In this document: positions 48,507-57,455 of the stretch, piece after piece
Layout of the letters: every line of letters starts with the position of its first letter
Numbering within the stretch: position 1 is the stretch's first letter
Source of the DNA: Polaromonas sp. AER18D-145
GTDB taxonomy: Bacteria; Pseudomonadota; Gammaproteobacteria; Burkholderiales; Burkholderiaceae_C
Length of the DNA: 64,000 nucleotides
Assembly: GCF_002379095.1 (NCBI RefSeq)
Contig: NZ_NBZV01000001.1
Coordinates: forward strand, 124,001 to 188,000
Direction of reading: 5' to 3'
Translations under genes and position numbers: made by a program
The notes under the pieces: model-generated
Told to the model about the DNA's origin: nothing
The model's input: only the letters and a program-made list of their open reading frames with translations
Databases searched by the model: none

Positions 48507-49121
48507 TTAACCAGGCGGGACGCACTCCTCGGCGTTCAGCAGCGCCCGCTCAAGGCGGTGGCGCAGGGCATCCGCCCAGGCACCGGCATCCACGTCGTGC
48601 CCCAGGCAGGCGGCTGCACTGACCGTGACCGATGCCAGCGTGCCGGCTTCTTCGCGCGGACGGCGCAGGGCAGCGCACAGCAAGTGCCAGGGCGGCGTCG
48701 ACACCAGTGTGCCGGCGGCCAGCAGGACGGCGCGTTGCCGCCAGGTCTGGGTGATGCCGACCATCTTCCGGTCGCCGACCATCACTTCCCCCGGTCCCCG
48801 TCCTGCAAAACACGCCCAGTGCCCGACGGTGGGCCCGTCGCAGAGGCGGGTGTCCGTGATGCCCTGCGCCTGCAGCCATGCCTGGTGCACCTGGCCGAAC
48901 CAGCGCGCCGCGGCAACAGGGCCCCGACCCGCCAGCACATGGCCCGGCGGTAGCCGGACGGCGGCGCGCAACAGCCACGGTCCCGTCAGCACGGCACCGC
49001 CGCCGCCCGAGCGCCGGCGCAACGGCAGCACGGGATCGGTGGGCAGGTTGCGCTGGGCGCGCCCGAGCACGATGGCCGGAAGGCCGCCCGTGCACACCCA
49101 AACCTTTGCCGATCGGCCCAC
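48507..49121 (-). CDS. Lipoate-protein ligase A-like protein
   Basis: A 204-residue protein of the biotin/lipoate A/B ligase fold. RRRSGGGGAV (35-44) matches the LplA RRxxGGGAV motif and GDRKMVGITQTWRQR (Lys119) matches the conserved lysine block. At 204 residues it lacks the long C-terminal domain of E. coli LplA, so it may be the short type that needs a partner or transfers rather than activates lipoate. Starts at GTG 49119-49121, three bases after the lipoyl gene. It probably modifies that lipoyl domain (Lys50). Confidence 0.85.
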   Translation of the reverse strand: MGRSAKVWVCTGGLPAIVLGRAQRNLPTDPVLPLRRRSGGGGAVLTGPWLLRAAVRLPPGHVLAGRGPVAAARWFGQVHQAWLQAQGITDTRLCDGPTVGHWACFAGRGPGEVMVGDRKMVGITQTWRQRAVLLAAGTLVSTPPWHLLCAALRRPREEAGTLASVTVSAAACLGHDVDAGAWADALRHRLERALLNAEECVPPG

Positions 49122-49124
49122 CGC

Positions 49125-49385
49125 TCAGGCGGGTTTCAGCACAGCCAGCGGCTGGCCACGGCCAAAGGTCTCGCCGGTCGGTACGAGAATACGCTCGACA
49201 ACGCCGGCGACAGGCGCCGCGATATCCATGCTGCTCTTGACCAGAATCACGCGTGCCACCGGCTGCCCGGCCTGAACCTGCGCACCCTCGGGCACCAGCC
49301 ATTGGTCCAGCAGCGCCTGCACCTGCGCATCCACGCCTTCCCAGGCTTCATCCTTGAGCGTGATGTTCATGGGCAAAGCACTCAT
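49125..49385 (-). CDS. Free-standing lipoyl/biotinyl-domain protein
   Basis: An 86-residue protein that is one lipoyl-type domain: TLKDEAWEGVDAQVQALL..., then VARVILVKSSMDIAAPVAGV with Lys50 as the expected modification site and the hairpin GETFGRGQPLAVLKP. No peripheral-subunit-binding or acyltransferase domain follows; the stop is 36 residues after Lys50. Start overlaps the E1beta stop (ATGA). It takes the place of an E2 in the operon, so it is a candidate free swinging arm. Confidence 0.9.
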   Translation of the reverse strand: MSALPMNITLKDEAWEGVDAQVQALLDQWLVPEGAQVQAGQPVARVILVKSSMDIAAPVAGVVERILVPTGETFGRGQPLAVLKPA

Positions 49386-50416
49386 GCTGCTGCCTTCATC
49401 CGTGCGCCGATCAGACTGCGACAGGCGTCCACCAGCCGCTCGACGGACGGGATCACGGCCTGCTCGAGCGGCCGGCTGTAGGGAATCGGCACGCCGGGCA
49501 CGCCCAAGCGCCGGATGGGCGCCTTCAGCACCACCCCGTCGAGTCGTTCCGCGACCAGCGCCGCAATCTCGCCGGACAGGCCGAAGTTCAGGTAGTCTTC
49601 GTCGGCTACCAGCAGGCGGCCGGTTTTGGCCACCGAACGGATGACGGTATCGACGTCCAGCGGCACCAAGGTGCGCAGGTCGATGACTTCGACGTCCACC
49701 CCCTGGGCCTGCAATGTCTGCGCCGCAAGAAGTGCTTTTTGCACCATCTGGCTGATCGTCACGATGGTCAGGTCCTTGCCCTCGCGCACCACCGCGGCCT
49801 GGCCGAAGGGCAGGGCGTAGGCCTCGGCGGGCACCGTGGTCGTTGCGCCTTCGTAGTACTGCATCCAGGGCAGCCCCATCAGGCCCTTGTGCAAAAAGAC
49901 CATCACGGGGCTGTCGTCGCGGATGGCCTGGGTCATCAGGCCCTTGGCGTCGTAAGCGTTGGAGGGCACCACCACCTTGAGCCCGGGCACATGCGCGAAC
50001 ACCGAGTACAGGCATTGCGAGTGCTGGGCCGCGTCGCCGTAGCCGCCGCCTATGGCGGTCATCAGCACCACCGGCAGCTTGAGTGAGCCGCCCGACATGT
50101 AGATGTTCTTGGCCAGGTGGTTGTAGATCTGGTCCATGCAGACACCGAAAAAATCGACGAACATCAGCTCGGCGATCGGACGCATGCCTTCGGCGGCCGC
50201 GCCCGTTGCCGCGCCTATGAAGGCAGTCTCGGAAATCGGTGTATCCATGATGCGCTCCGGCCCGAAGCGGTCCAGCAGGCCGCCGGTGGCGCTGAAGATG
50301 CCGCCGTAGCGACCGATGTCTTCGCCCAGCACGAAGACCTTCTGATCACGTTCCATTTCCTGGCCTATGGCCTCGGCCACCGCCTGGGCCATGGTGAGTT
50401 TGCGTTCTGCAGTCAT
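49382..50416 (-). CDS. 2-oxo acid / acetoin dehydrogenase E1 beta subunit
   Basis: A 344-residue E1beta of the PdhB/AcoB type, forming the thiamine-diphosphate enzyme with E1alpha. Typical segments are KVFVLGEDIGRYGGIFSATG, MDTPISETAFIGAATGAAAE, SGGSLKLPVVLMTAIGGGYG and DLRTLVPLDVDTVI. GAAAQHSQ-like GDAAQHSQ is present. It overlaps the lipoyl-domain gene and follows E1alpha by 20 bases. Confidence 0.94.
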   Translation of the reverse strand: MTAERKLTMAQAVAEAIGQEMERDQKVFVLGEDIGRYGGIFSATGGLLDRFGPERIMDTPISETAFIGAATGAAAEGMRPIAELMFVDFFGVCMDQIYNHLAKNIYMSGGSLKLPVVLMTAIGGGYGDAAQHSQCLYSVFAHVPGLKVVVPSNAYDAKGLMTQAIRDDSPVMVFLHKGLMGLPWMQYYEGATTTVPAEAYALPFGQAAVVREGKDLTIVTISQMVQKALLAAQTLQAQGVDVEVIDLRTLVPLDVDTVIRSVAKTGRLLVADEDYLNFGLSGEIAALVAERLDGVVLKAPIRRLGVPGVPIPYSRPLEQAVIPSVERLVDACRSLIGARMKAAA

Positions 50417-50436
50417 CTTGCATCTCCTTGGGTCGG

Positions 50437-51444
50437 TCAGGCAAACAGGTGTTCGGTCGCTTCTGCGACTGGCGGGTAGGCGCTTTCGCGCGCGAAGGTG
50501 AAGGCCGCTGCCACGCGCGCCTCGGCGCGTGCAGCGATGGCGGCGGCCTGTGCATCGTCAAGCAGGCCGCGCCGGCGCAGTTCGCTGCCCAAGGCAGGGA
50601 TGGGGTCGTTCTTGCGCAGCTCGGCGACCTCCCCCTTGGGCCGGTAGACCTCGGCGTCGCCCTGGAAATGGCCCATGTAGCGGTCGGTTTTGACCTCGAT
50701 CAGCGTGGGCCCGCCGCCCTCGCGTGCGCGCCGCACCGCCAGCGCGGCTGCATCATGCACCGCGATGGCATCGTTGCGGTCGACGGCGATACCCTCCATG
50801 CCATAGGCGGCTGCGCGGGTGGCGTTGGACACCACCGAGGTGGCCTGCGCCTTGGGTACCGAGATGGCATAGCGGTTGTCCTCGCAGACAAAAATCGCTG
50901 GCAGTTTCCATAGCGACGCGAGGTTGAGCGATTCGTGAAAGGCGCCCTGATTGGCGGCGCCTTCGCCGAAGAAAGCCACCGCCACGGCTCGCGTGCCGAG
51001 TTTTTTGGCTGCCAGCGCCGCGCCGCAAGCCGGCGGCAGGCTGGCGCCGACGATGCCGCTGCAACTGAAACGGCGCGCCGGATCGAACAGGTGCATGTGG
51101 CCGCCCTTGCCGCGGCCGAGGCCGGTGACCTTGCCGAAAATCTCGGCCGTCATGCGATCGAGCGGAACACCTTTGGCAATCGCGAAGTGATGCGGCCGGT
51201 GTGTGCCGACCACAGTGTCTGCATCGGTGAGGTGGGCACAGACGCCGACGGCAACGGGTTCCTGTCCGGCCGCCAGGTGCATCTCGCCGGGAACCGGTCC
51301 CGATGCGATGTCGAAGGCCAGGCCCTTCTGGATCTGTGGCGGCAGCTTGCCCTCCAGGTACACCTGCGCCATTGTTTCCTCATAGCGGCGGATGACCAGC
51401 ATTGTCTCGTACATCCACAGCAGTCGTTCGGTAGTTGCTTCCAT
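50437..51444 (-). CDS. 2-oxo acid / acetoin dehydrogenase E1 alpha subunit
   Basis: A 335-residue E1alpha (PdhA/AcoA type). The TPP motif runs GEGAANQGAFHESLNLASLW (starting Gly160) to EDN (188-190). GHMHLFDPARRFSCSGIVGAS and DRYMGHFQGDAEVYR are family blocks. ATG 51444 has GAGGAGA upstream and matches the family N-terminus; upstream in-frame ATGs reach into noncoding sequence. First gene of E1alpha-E1beta-lipoyl-LplA; Fnr-like box at 51509. Confidence 0.94.
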   Translation of the reverse strand: MEATTERLLWMYETMLVIRRYEETMAQVYLEGKLPPQIQKGLAFDIASGPVPGEMHLAAGQEPVAVGVCAHLTDADTVVGTHRPHHFAIAKGVPLDRMTAEIFGKVTGLGRGKGGHMHLFDPARRFSCSGIVGASLPPACGAALAAKKLGTRAVAVAFFGEGAANQGAFHESLNLASLWKLPAIFVCEDNRYAISVPKAQATSVVSNATRAAAYGMEGIAVDRNDAIAVHDAAALAVRRAREGGGPTLIEVKTDRYMGHFQGDAEVYRPKGEVAELRKNDPIPALGSELRRRGLLDDAQAAAIAARAEARVAAAFTFARESAYPPVAEATEHLFA

Positions 51445-51508
51445 TGTGTTCGTCTCCTCGGTGGGTTGAAACGCCGGATTCACTCTAGTAGCCGACGGCA
51501 GGTGCGTC

Positions 51509-51522
51509 TTGATGAATCGCAA
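51509..51522. promoter_or_regulatory. Fnr-like box of the E1/lipoyl operon (one mismatch)
   Basis: On the minus strand TTGCGATTCATCAA carries the same TTGCG half-site variant as the box at 48461. A class II start would be near 51474 with CTAGAGT/TACTAG at the -10 position, 30 bases before the E1alpha ATG. Confidence 0.65.
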
Positions 51523-51652
51523 GGAAAAGCCAGCGGTCCAGCGCCGATGCGCAGTTCGCCAGTTGCGCTTAAGCCAAAAGTAATAGAAAGAAGCGGGCGT
51601 CCGCAGGGTGCTTGGGGATCGCGCAAGCGCACCGGTGCTCACCGGTGGAGGA

Positions 51653-53122
51653 TCACGCAGGTTTGTCCGGTGCCATGGGCTGCACAAAAGAAAGCTCTTC
51701 CTCCGACAGTGGTTCGACGACTTCGCGCAAGTGTTCAAGCACGGCAACGTTGGCCTCCGAGGCATCGCCGCGACGGGCCAGCAGGCGTTCACGCAGCACG
51801 GGCAGGGGGGCTTCGCAGTGCACGATGGAAAACGGCACACCAAGGTCTTGTGCCAATGCGTGTGCCTGATCCCGTTCGATGCGGCGCGGGAAAGCGGCAT
51901 CGAGGATCACCGGGTACCCTGCCTGCAGTGCCGTGCGCGCCAGGCCGAACAGCTGCGCATAAGTGCGCGCGGTGGTGTCCGCGCCATACAGGTCCAGCCC
52001 CCGGGCCTGCGAATCCTCCAGCATGCCCAGGCCGTACAAACGCTTGCGTTCCACGTCCGAGCGCAGCCGGATCGCGCCTTCCTGCTCGAGAAGGCGCTGG
52101 GAGACGTAGGTTTTGCCCGACCCCGGCAGGCCGTGCATGATGGACAGCCGGGCCTTGGCCGGCTGGGCCCAGGCCAGCGCTGTCGCCAGGTAGCGGCGGG
52201 CCGCTTTGCTGCCGCCGCTGCGCAGGTGCTCCACCTGGGCGCGGACCAGTGCCCGGTAAACGACGGAAAAACGCAGTGCAGGCAGGCCGGCATGGTCGCC
52301 TGTCCGGTCCAGCCAGGCATTGAGAAAGCGGAAGCACAAGACCTGTCGCTGGTGGGAAGCGAGGTCCATCACCACGAAGGCCGCATCGTCGAGCACGTCG
52401 ATCCAGCGCAGTGCCGGGTCGAACTCGATGCAATCGAAGGCTGCGACATGCTCGTCAAGACGCACCACGTTGGCCAGGTGCAGGTCACCATGGCATTCGC
52501 GCACATGACCGGCCGCCTGGCGGGATGTCCACAAGGGCGCCAGTGCGTCGGCCTCCGCCGTTAACCAGGTTTGCAGCGCCGACAGCGCGGCGTCGCCGGC
52601 CAATGGCCGGGCACCTTCGAGCGCAGCCAGCGCGATACGGCGGCGCTGGTCGGCGCTGGAAAAACCATCCCTGGCAGCCGCGCGCGGCGCGCTCTCATGG
52701 AAATCGGCCAGCAGCGCGGCCAGCTGATCCACGTCCTTGTTGTCCAGGGTGCCGGCGGCGATTCTTTCGCTGAACAGCGCCCCCGGGGGAAAGCGGCGCA
52801 TGCGCACCGCGTATTCCAGCACCGGCCCGGCACCGTCGATGTCGGGCGAGGCAGGCGTCCCGGTGATGTCTGTGACGCCCAGGTACAGCCCAGGCGCCAG
52901 CCGCCGGTTGAGCCGGACCTCTTCCTCGCAGAAATGGCGCCGGGCCTGCAGGCTGCTGTAGTCGACGAAGGGCAGGTGCACGGGCTTCTTGATCTTGTAC
53001 GCGGTGTCTGCGGCCAGCAGCACCCACGAAATATGGGTCTCGATCAGTTCCGCGCCCAAGGCGCCAGCCAGTGTGGTGACCAGGGCGCGGGCGGAGTTCA
53101 GGGCAGCGTCAAGCATTGGCAT
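51653..53122 (-). CDS. Aminoglycoside-phosphotransferase-like / P-loop kinase fusion
   Basis: A 489-residue two-domain protein. Residues about 30-300 are APH/ChoK-like with ADTAYKIKKPVHLPFVDYSS and the catalytic HGDLHLANV (211-219) and FDCIEFD (229-235). From about 325 a P-loop domain has Walker A GLPGSGKT (331-338) and a zeta-toxin/ATPase-like ending. This fusion is widespread and uncharacterised; it may phosphorylate a small molecule. It is divergent from the flavodoxin-like gene, with Fnr-type boxes between. Confidence 0.85.
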   Translation of the reverse strand: MPMLDAALNSARALVTTLAGALGAELIETHISWVLLAADTAYKIKKPVHLPFVDYSSLQARRHFCEEEVRLNRRLAPGLYLGVTDITGTPASPDIDGAGPVLEYAVRMRRFPPGALFSERIAAGTLDNKDVDQLAALLADFHESAPRAAARDGFSSADQRRRIALAALEGARPLAGDAALSALQTWLTAEADALAPLWTSRQAAGHVRECHGDLHLANVVRLDEHVAAFDCIEFDPALRWIDVLDDAAFVVMDLASHQRQVLCFRFLNAWLDRTGDHAGLPALRFSVVYRALVRAQVEHLRSGGSKAARRYLATALAWAQPAKARLSIMHGLPGSGKTYVSQRLLEQEGAIRLRSDVERKRLYGLGMLEDSQARGLDLYGADTTARTYAQLFGLARTALQAGYPVILDAAFPRRIERDQAHALAQDLGVPFSIVHCEAPLPVLRERLLARRGDASEANVAVLEHLREVVEPLSEEELSFVQPMAPDKPA

Positions 53123-53159
53123 CGTGCGCGCAGGTTAAGCCGTCCCGGTGGCGGCGGGC

Positions 53160-53173
53160 TTGATGTCCGTCAA
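53160..53173. promoter_or_regulatory. Fnr-type box between the kinase fusion and flavodoxin (perfect)
   Basis: TTGATGTCCGTCAA is a perfect TTGAY-N4-RTCAA palindrome. It lies 38 bases upstream of the phosphotransferase-kinase ATG (minus) and 123 bases before the flavodoxin-like ATG (plus). For the minus direction the class II start would be near 53125, close to the ATG. Confidence 0.8.
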
Positions 53174-53226
53174 GCAGTTCCGGGTCGCCGGTGCCGGGCT
53201 TTCTCCCGGCCCCATCTCGCAGCGGT

Positions 53227-53240
53227 TTGATGCACCTCAA
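53227..53240. promoter_or_regulatory. Second Fnr-like box before the flavodoxin gene (one mismatch)
   Basis: TTGATGCACCTCAA differs from consensus at one base (CTCAA). Its -41.5 start would be near 53275, and TATAGT (about 53262-53267) sits at the -10 position, 21 bases before the ATG at 53296. This is the best promoter for the flavodoxin-like gene. The upstream perfect box is 67 bases away, permitting dual binding. Confidence 0.75.
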
Positions 53241-53295
53241 CGTCCACGCCCCGTTGCTGCCTATAGTTTTCCAACCACCCCCAGAGGAGAGACTG

Positions 53296-53823
53296 ATGGA
53301 CAGAATCCTTGTCGTCTTTTATTCCTACACCGGCACCTCACGTCGCCTGGTGCAGTTGCTGTGCAGTCAGCTCGATTGGCCCTCGGGCGAAATTGTGGAG
53401 GAGCGAACCCGTTCCGGCGCGTCCGGGACGCTGCGCTGTGTGGCCGATTCGTTGCTGCGGCGCCAGCCGCGCATCCGTTACCAGGGGCCGGATCCCAAGG
53501 AGTTCGGGACGGTGGTGTTGGTCTCTCCGATCTGGGCTTATCGCCTGGCCTCGCCGATGCGCAGTTTTGTGGCCGACCGGCGCGATGACTTGCAGCAGGT
53601 GGGCGTGGTGTCGGTGATGGGCGGCAGCGGCGCACCGAATGCCGTGGCCGAAATCGCGCACCTGCTGGGCCGTGCCCCCCTGCTGGTGACCGCATTCACC
53701 ACGCGTGAGGTTGACGACGGCAGTTACGCCGGCCGTCTGGAGGCCTTCGGCCATGCCTTGCAGGCGGCCAGCAGGCAGGCCAGCCCGGTGCGTCCCGCCA
53801 GTTGGTCGCCTCTGGCCGGTTGA
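53296..53823 (+). CDS. Flavodoxin-fold protein
   Basis: A 175-residue flavodoxin-like protein: FMN phosphate loop YSYTGTSRRL near the start, VLVSPIWAYRLASPMRSFV and VSVMGGSGAPNAVAEI. ATG 53296 has AGAGGAGAG upstream. Likely an anaerobic electron carrier or quinone reductase-like protein; its partner is unknown. Confidence 0.85.
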   Translation: MDRILVVFYSYTGTSRRLVQLLCSQLDWPSGEIVEERTRSGASGTLRCVADSLLRRQPRIRYQGPDPKEFGTVVLVSPIWAYRLASPMRSFVADRRDDLQQVGVVSVMGGSGAPNAVAEIAHLLGRAPLLVTAFTTREVDDGSYAGRLEAFGHALQAASRQASPVRPASWSPLAG

Positions 53824-53854
53824 CGCCTGGCGTAACGGTCGCCGCGACACGGCG

Positions 53855-55057
53855 TCAGGGCGTGCGGACGTGGACCTTGCTGCCGTCGCGGATGGTGGCG
53901 GGAGGGTAAACAATCACGGTCTGTCCCTCGGTCAGGCCGCTGCGCAACCAGGCCTCGTTGTTGTTGCGTGCGCCTACCTCGACCGGCTGCAGCCGGGCAT
54001 GACGACCGTCCAGCCGGTAGGCCGCCATGCCCTTGCCATGAGGAAACAGCGCCCCCAGGGGTGCCAGCACGGCCTGCTCGATACTGGCCGTGACAATCCG
54101 GACCGACACCCGGAAGCCGTCGCCCATGCTGCGCCAGGCTTCGGGCGGGTTGCTGACGTCGATCAGCACGTTGACGCGCTGTTCTTCCACCCCCAGCGCC
54201 GAGACCTTGGTGAAAGCGGCCGGTTCCACCCGGCGCACCAAGCCCTCGACGGGCGGCCCGCCCCAGCGTTCGATCACCACGCGGCGCCCGGCCGTGGCCT
54301 GCATGGCGTCGGTGGTCAGCAGTTCGCTGATCACCTCCATCTGGAGGGGATCGCCAATGTCGAGCAGGGCGGCACCCGCGGCAATGTTGGCCTCGCTGGG
54401 CTGCGGCACGCGCAGCACCACCCCGCTGACCGGCGAACGCACGCTCAGCGGCCGGGTGCTGCTGCTGCCGGCAGCGGCCGGTTGCAGCGCCGCCGCGGCC
54501 TGGGCCTTTTCCTGCACCGCCATTTCACGCTCCGCGTCCGCCACCTCCAGTTCACGACGGGCGCCTGACTGGGCCAGCCGGACCGCATCGAGTCGCGAGG
54601 CCGACAGGAATCCTTCACCGGCCAGTTTCTCGGTACGCTCCTTTTCCAGCTGAGCCTCCTGCAGGGAAATTCTGGCGCGTGCCACGCGGGCCGAGGCGCG
54701 CTCCACCCCGGCAGCGGCCGCTTTCAGCCGCGCCGTCGCTTCGCGCGCACTGCGTTCATCAACCATCGACGACATGACCGGCGTCAGCACGGCCACGACA
54801 TCGCCGGCGGCCACGCTGTCGCCCTCGCGCAGCACCATGCGTGCCACACGTGCGGCCACCGGCGCCGAGACGGTGTAGCGGTCCTTCAGCCGGGTGCGTC
54901 CATCCTCCTCGATGGACTGCTCGAAATGATCCTGTTTGACCGTCGCGGTTTCAACTTCCACGGGTCGCGGCGAAAAGGCCCAGACCAGCGCCGCAAGCAC
55001 GGCGGCGCCCGCCGCGATCCAGAGCCAGGTTGTTTTCTTCAGTTTCAGCACATTCAT
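53855..55057 (-). CDS. HlyD-family membrane-fusion protein of an ABC exporter
   Basis: A 400-residue periplasmic adaptor. An N-terminal helix (KTTWLWIAAGAAVLAALVWA) anchors it; DRYTVSAPVAARVARMVLRE and SPVSGVVLRVPQPSEANIAA are the lipoyl halves around an Ala/Glu-rich coiled hairpin. It ends VYPPATIRDGSKVHVRTP. It follows the FtsX-type permease by 12 bases and completes a MacAB-like exporter, or a lipoprotein-handling analogue. Confidence 0.9.
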   Translation of the reverse strand: MNVLKLKKTTWLWIAAGAAVLAALVWAFSPRPVEVETATVKQDHFEQSIEEDGRTRLKDRYTVSAPVAARVARMVLREGDSVAAGDVVAVLTPVMSSMVDERSAREATARLKAAAAGVERASARVARARISLQEAQLEKERTEKLAGEGFLSASRLDAVRLAQSGARRELEVADAEREMAVQEKAQAAAALQPAAAGSSSTRPLSVRSPVSGVVLRVPQPSEANIAAGAALLDIGDPLQMEVISELLTTDAMQATAGRRVVIERWGGPPVEGLVRRVEPAAFTKVSALGVEEQRVNVLIDVSNPPEAWRSMGDGFRVSVRIVTASIEQAVLAPLGALFPHGKGMAAYRLDGRHARLQPVEVGARNNNEAWLRSGLTEGQTVIVYPPATIRDGSKVHVRTP

Positions 55058-55069
55058 TTCCCTGTTTCC

Positions 55070-57451
55070 CTATTCCCTTGTTTTGAGCGCAGCCACCATG
55101 TCCAGCCGGTCGATCCGCCGTCGCACCACCAAGGCGCTGGCCACGCCGGCGGCGACCACGCAGATGGCCGCCCAGGCATAGGTCCGCGGCTGGATGACCA
55201 CTGGAAACTGGAACTGGTCAGATTTGAGCAGTTCCGCGACCAGATGCACAAGGCCCCAGCCCATCAGCATGCCCAGCGGCAAGGCAATGGCGATGCTGAT
55301 GGCCAGTTCGCCGAGCAGCAAGACCGAGACTTCGGCGCGTGTGAAGCCCAGCACCCGCAGGCTGGCCAGCTCCCAGGTGCGTTCGGACAATGCGATACGC
55401 GCATTGTTGTACACCACACCCACGGCGATGACGCTCGCAAACAAAGTGAGAATGGTGCTCATTAGACGGATATTGCGTGCGCTGACTTCCTGCATGTTGC
55501 GCAGCAGGTTGGCTTTGCTGAAGGTGCCGGCCACGCGTGGCAGGCCCTGGCTGGCGGCCAGGAAGGCGGCTTCGCTGCCGCGCTGCAGTGCCACCGCGTA
55601 TTGCGAGGCTACGTCGCCTTCGCGCATCAGCCGGTTCAGCGCGCGGCGCTCCATGTAGGCGTTCAGTCCCATCATTTCCTGTGCGGTGGCTGCCAGTGTC
55701 AGCTGCAGCGTCTCGCGGCGTCCTTCGAGCACTTCGGTACGCACCGTGTCACCCACACGCAGGCCCAGTTTGCTGGCCAGGCGGTCGGTCATCACCAGGC
55801 CGCCGTCGGGCAGGGGCACTTCCCGTCCATGGATGTCGACGATGCGCCGCAGCTCGGGGTTTTCTGCATAACCCTGGATGAGACCCCGCTCGCTGACCGG
55901 GCCGTTGACGAAACGCACCGGAACGTCGCGGGTTGCCTCCACCCCGATGACCCCGGGCATGCGTGCCACCTCATAGCGGGCCTCGTTGCCAATTGGGTCG
56001 CTCATCCACAGGATCACGTCGCTGCGCATGGCCAGGTTGAACTGGGTGTCCACAATATGGTCGATCGCGTCGCGTATGAAATTGCCCATCACCACGATGG
56101 CCACGGCTGCTGCCACGCCGGCAATGGACAGTCCGGTGCGCAGCGGTCGGCGCTCCATGTTGCGCAGGATCATCTGCAAGGCCGGCTTGACCCCCTTGAC
56201 GCCCAGGCGCTCCAGCAGCGTGCGCCGGAAGTGCCCCGGTGCGGGCGGGCGCATGGCCTCGGCCGGTGCCAGGCGCACCGTGGCGCCGATGGCACTGAGC
56301 GTGCCGAGCACGGCTGTCGCCAGCGTCAGGCCTGCACCCACCATCAACAGCGATGGCGCAAGGTGGTGCTCGAACGTCGGAAAGTAGAAAAAATCAGCAT
56401 ACAGCCGCGTCAAGGCGGCGCCCAGCCAGTCGCCGAGCCAGATGCCCAGCATGAGCCCCAGGATGACGATCACCAGCACCAGCTTGAGGTAGTGCGCGCC
56501 TATGCTGCGATTGGGGTAGCCCAACGCCTTCAGGGCAGCGATCTGTTCCCGCTGTGTGGACACCAGCCGTGAGACCACCACATGCAAAAGGAAGGCTGCC
56601 ACGCCAAGAAAGATGGAAGGCAGCACCGTGCCCAGCACCTGCTGCTCCTTGATTTCGGCGTCGAGCATGGCATGTGAGATCTGGTCCTCGCGGCCATAGG
56701 CTTCTCCTGCGCCGTAACGTGCCAGCAGCCGGCTCATGCGGGCAATCACGTCGCGCTGCGATGCCTCCGGCGCGAGCTTGATACTCACGCGGTTGAAGGC
56801 GCCCTGCATGTCGTAGGCCGCGGCCAGGGTGTCGCGGTCCATCCAGAACACCCCGAAGCCGCGCTGGTCGGGGCTGCCGCCCAAGCCGGCAAAAATATAC
56901 TCTGGCGACAACGCAATGCCAGCGATCAGGAGGGTGCGCTGTTTCCCGTTGATCAGCGCGGTGAAGATGTCGCCCGGCTTCACGCCGCGCGATGTCGCAA
57001 AGCCCGCCGAAACCAGTACCTCGATGCGGCCGTCGCTACGTGCGACGGAGGAGAGCGCAGCCTTGTCAAGTGCCCGGCCGCGCGAGACAGTCACCTGGTT
57101 CATGCGCGGCAGCTGCTTGCGATCCACGCCGATCAGCTGGCCGAGAATGGGGTCGCTCACACCCGGAAGCCCGATGCGCACCACCTGCTCGATCGTGGTC
57201 TGCACGTCGGCCACGCCGGGCACCTGCCGCAGTGTTTCGACCAGGGCATTCGGCGCGCGTTTGACCGTGGCGAACACGTCGGCGAAGCGCGCCTGGGCAT
57301 AAAACCGCTCACGCGCCAGGTCCAGCGAGTCCACCGCACTCAGGCTGGTGATGAAGCCGCCAATGCCGCTGGCCACCACCAGCGCGATGGTCAGGCCCTG
57401 GCTCCAGAGCAGGCGCAGGTCCCTCAGCAACTTCCGGTCCAGCGCTTTCAT
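55070..57451 (-). CDS. FtsX-type ABC transporter permease (fused, ten-helix)
   Basis: A 793-residue permease with two FtsX-like units. The first helix is LTIALVVASGIGGFITSLSA; large extracytoplasmic loops lie at about 40-260 and 430-650. Helical clusters occur at about 265-380 (with the internal FLLHVVVSRLVSTQREQIAA block) and near the C-terminus (STILTLFASVIAVGVVYNNA, LLLGELAISIAIALPLGMLM). Works with the ATPase 4 bases upstream and HlyD downstream. Cargo unknown. Confidence 0.9.
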   Translation of the reverse strand: MKALDRKLLRDLRLLWSQGLTIALVVASGIGGFITSLSAVDSLDLARERFYAQARFADVFATVKRAPNALVETLRQVPGVADVQTTIEQVVRIGLPGVSDPILGQLIGVDRKQLPRMNQVTVSRGRALDKAALSSVARSDGRIEVLVSAGFATSRGVKPGDIFTALINGKQRTLLIAGIALSPEYIFAGLGGSPDQRGFGVFWMDRDTLAAAYDMQGAFNRVSIKLAPEASQRDVIARMSRLLARYGAGEAYGREDQISHAMLDAEIKEQQVLGTVLPSIFLGVAAFLLHVVVSRLVSTQREQIAALKALGYPNRSIGAHYLKLVLVIVILGLMLGIWLGDWLGAALTRLYADFFYFPTFEHHLAPSLLMVGAGLTLATAVLGTLSAIGATVRLAPAEAMRPPAPGHFRRTLLERLGVKGVKPALQMILRNMERRPLRTGLSIAGVAAAVAIVVMGNFIRDAIDHIVDTQFNLAMRSDVILWMSDPIGNEARYEVARMPGVIGVEATRDVPVRFVNGPVSERGLIQGYAENPELRRIVDIHGREVPLPDGGLVMTDRLASKLGLRVGDTVRTEVLEGRRETLQLTLAATAQEMMGLNAYMERRALNRLMREGDVASQYAVALQRGSEAAFLAASQGLPRVAGTFSKANLLRNMQEVSARNIRLMSTILTLFASVIAVGVVYNNARIALSERTWELASLRVLGFTRAEVSVLLLGELAISIAIALPLGMLMGWGLVHLVAELLKSDQFQFPVVIQPRTYAWAAICVVAAGVASALVVRRRIDRLDMVAALKTRE

Positions 57452-57455
57452 GGTT

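Noticed and set aside
51630-51647. CACCGGTG-CT-CACCGGTG hairpin as a terminator after the kinase fusion
   Set aside because: Stable palindrome but no T-run on the minus strand; could be coincidence in GC-rich sequence.
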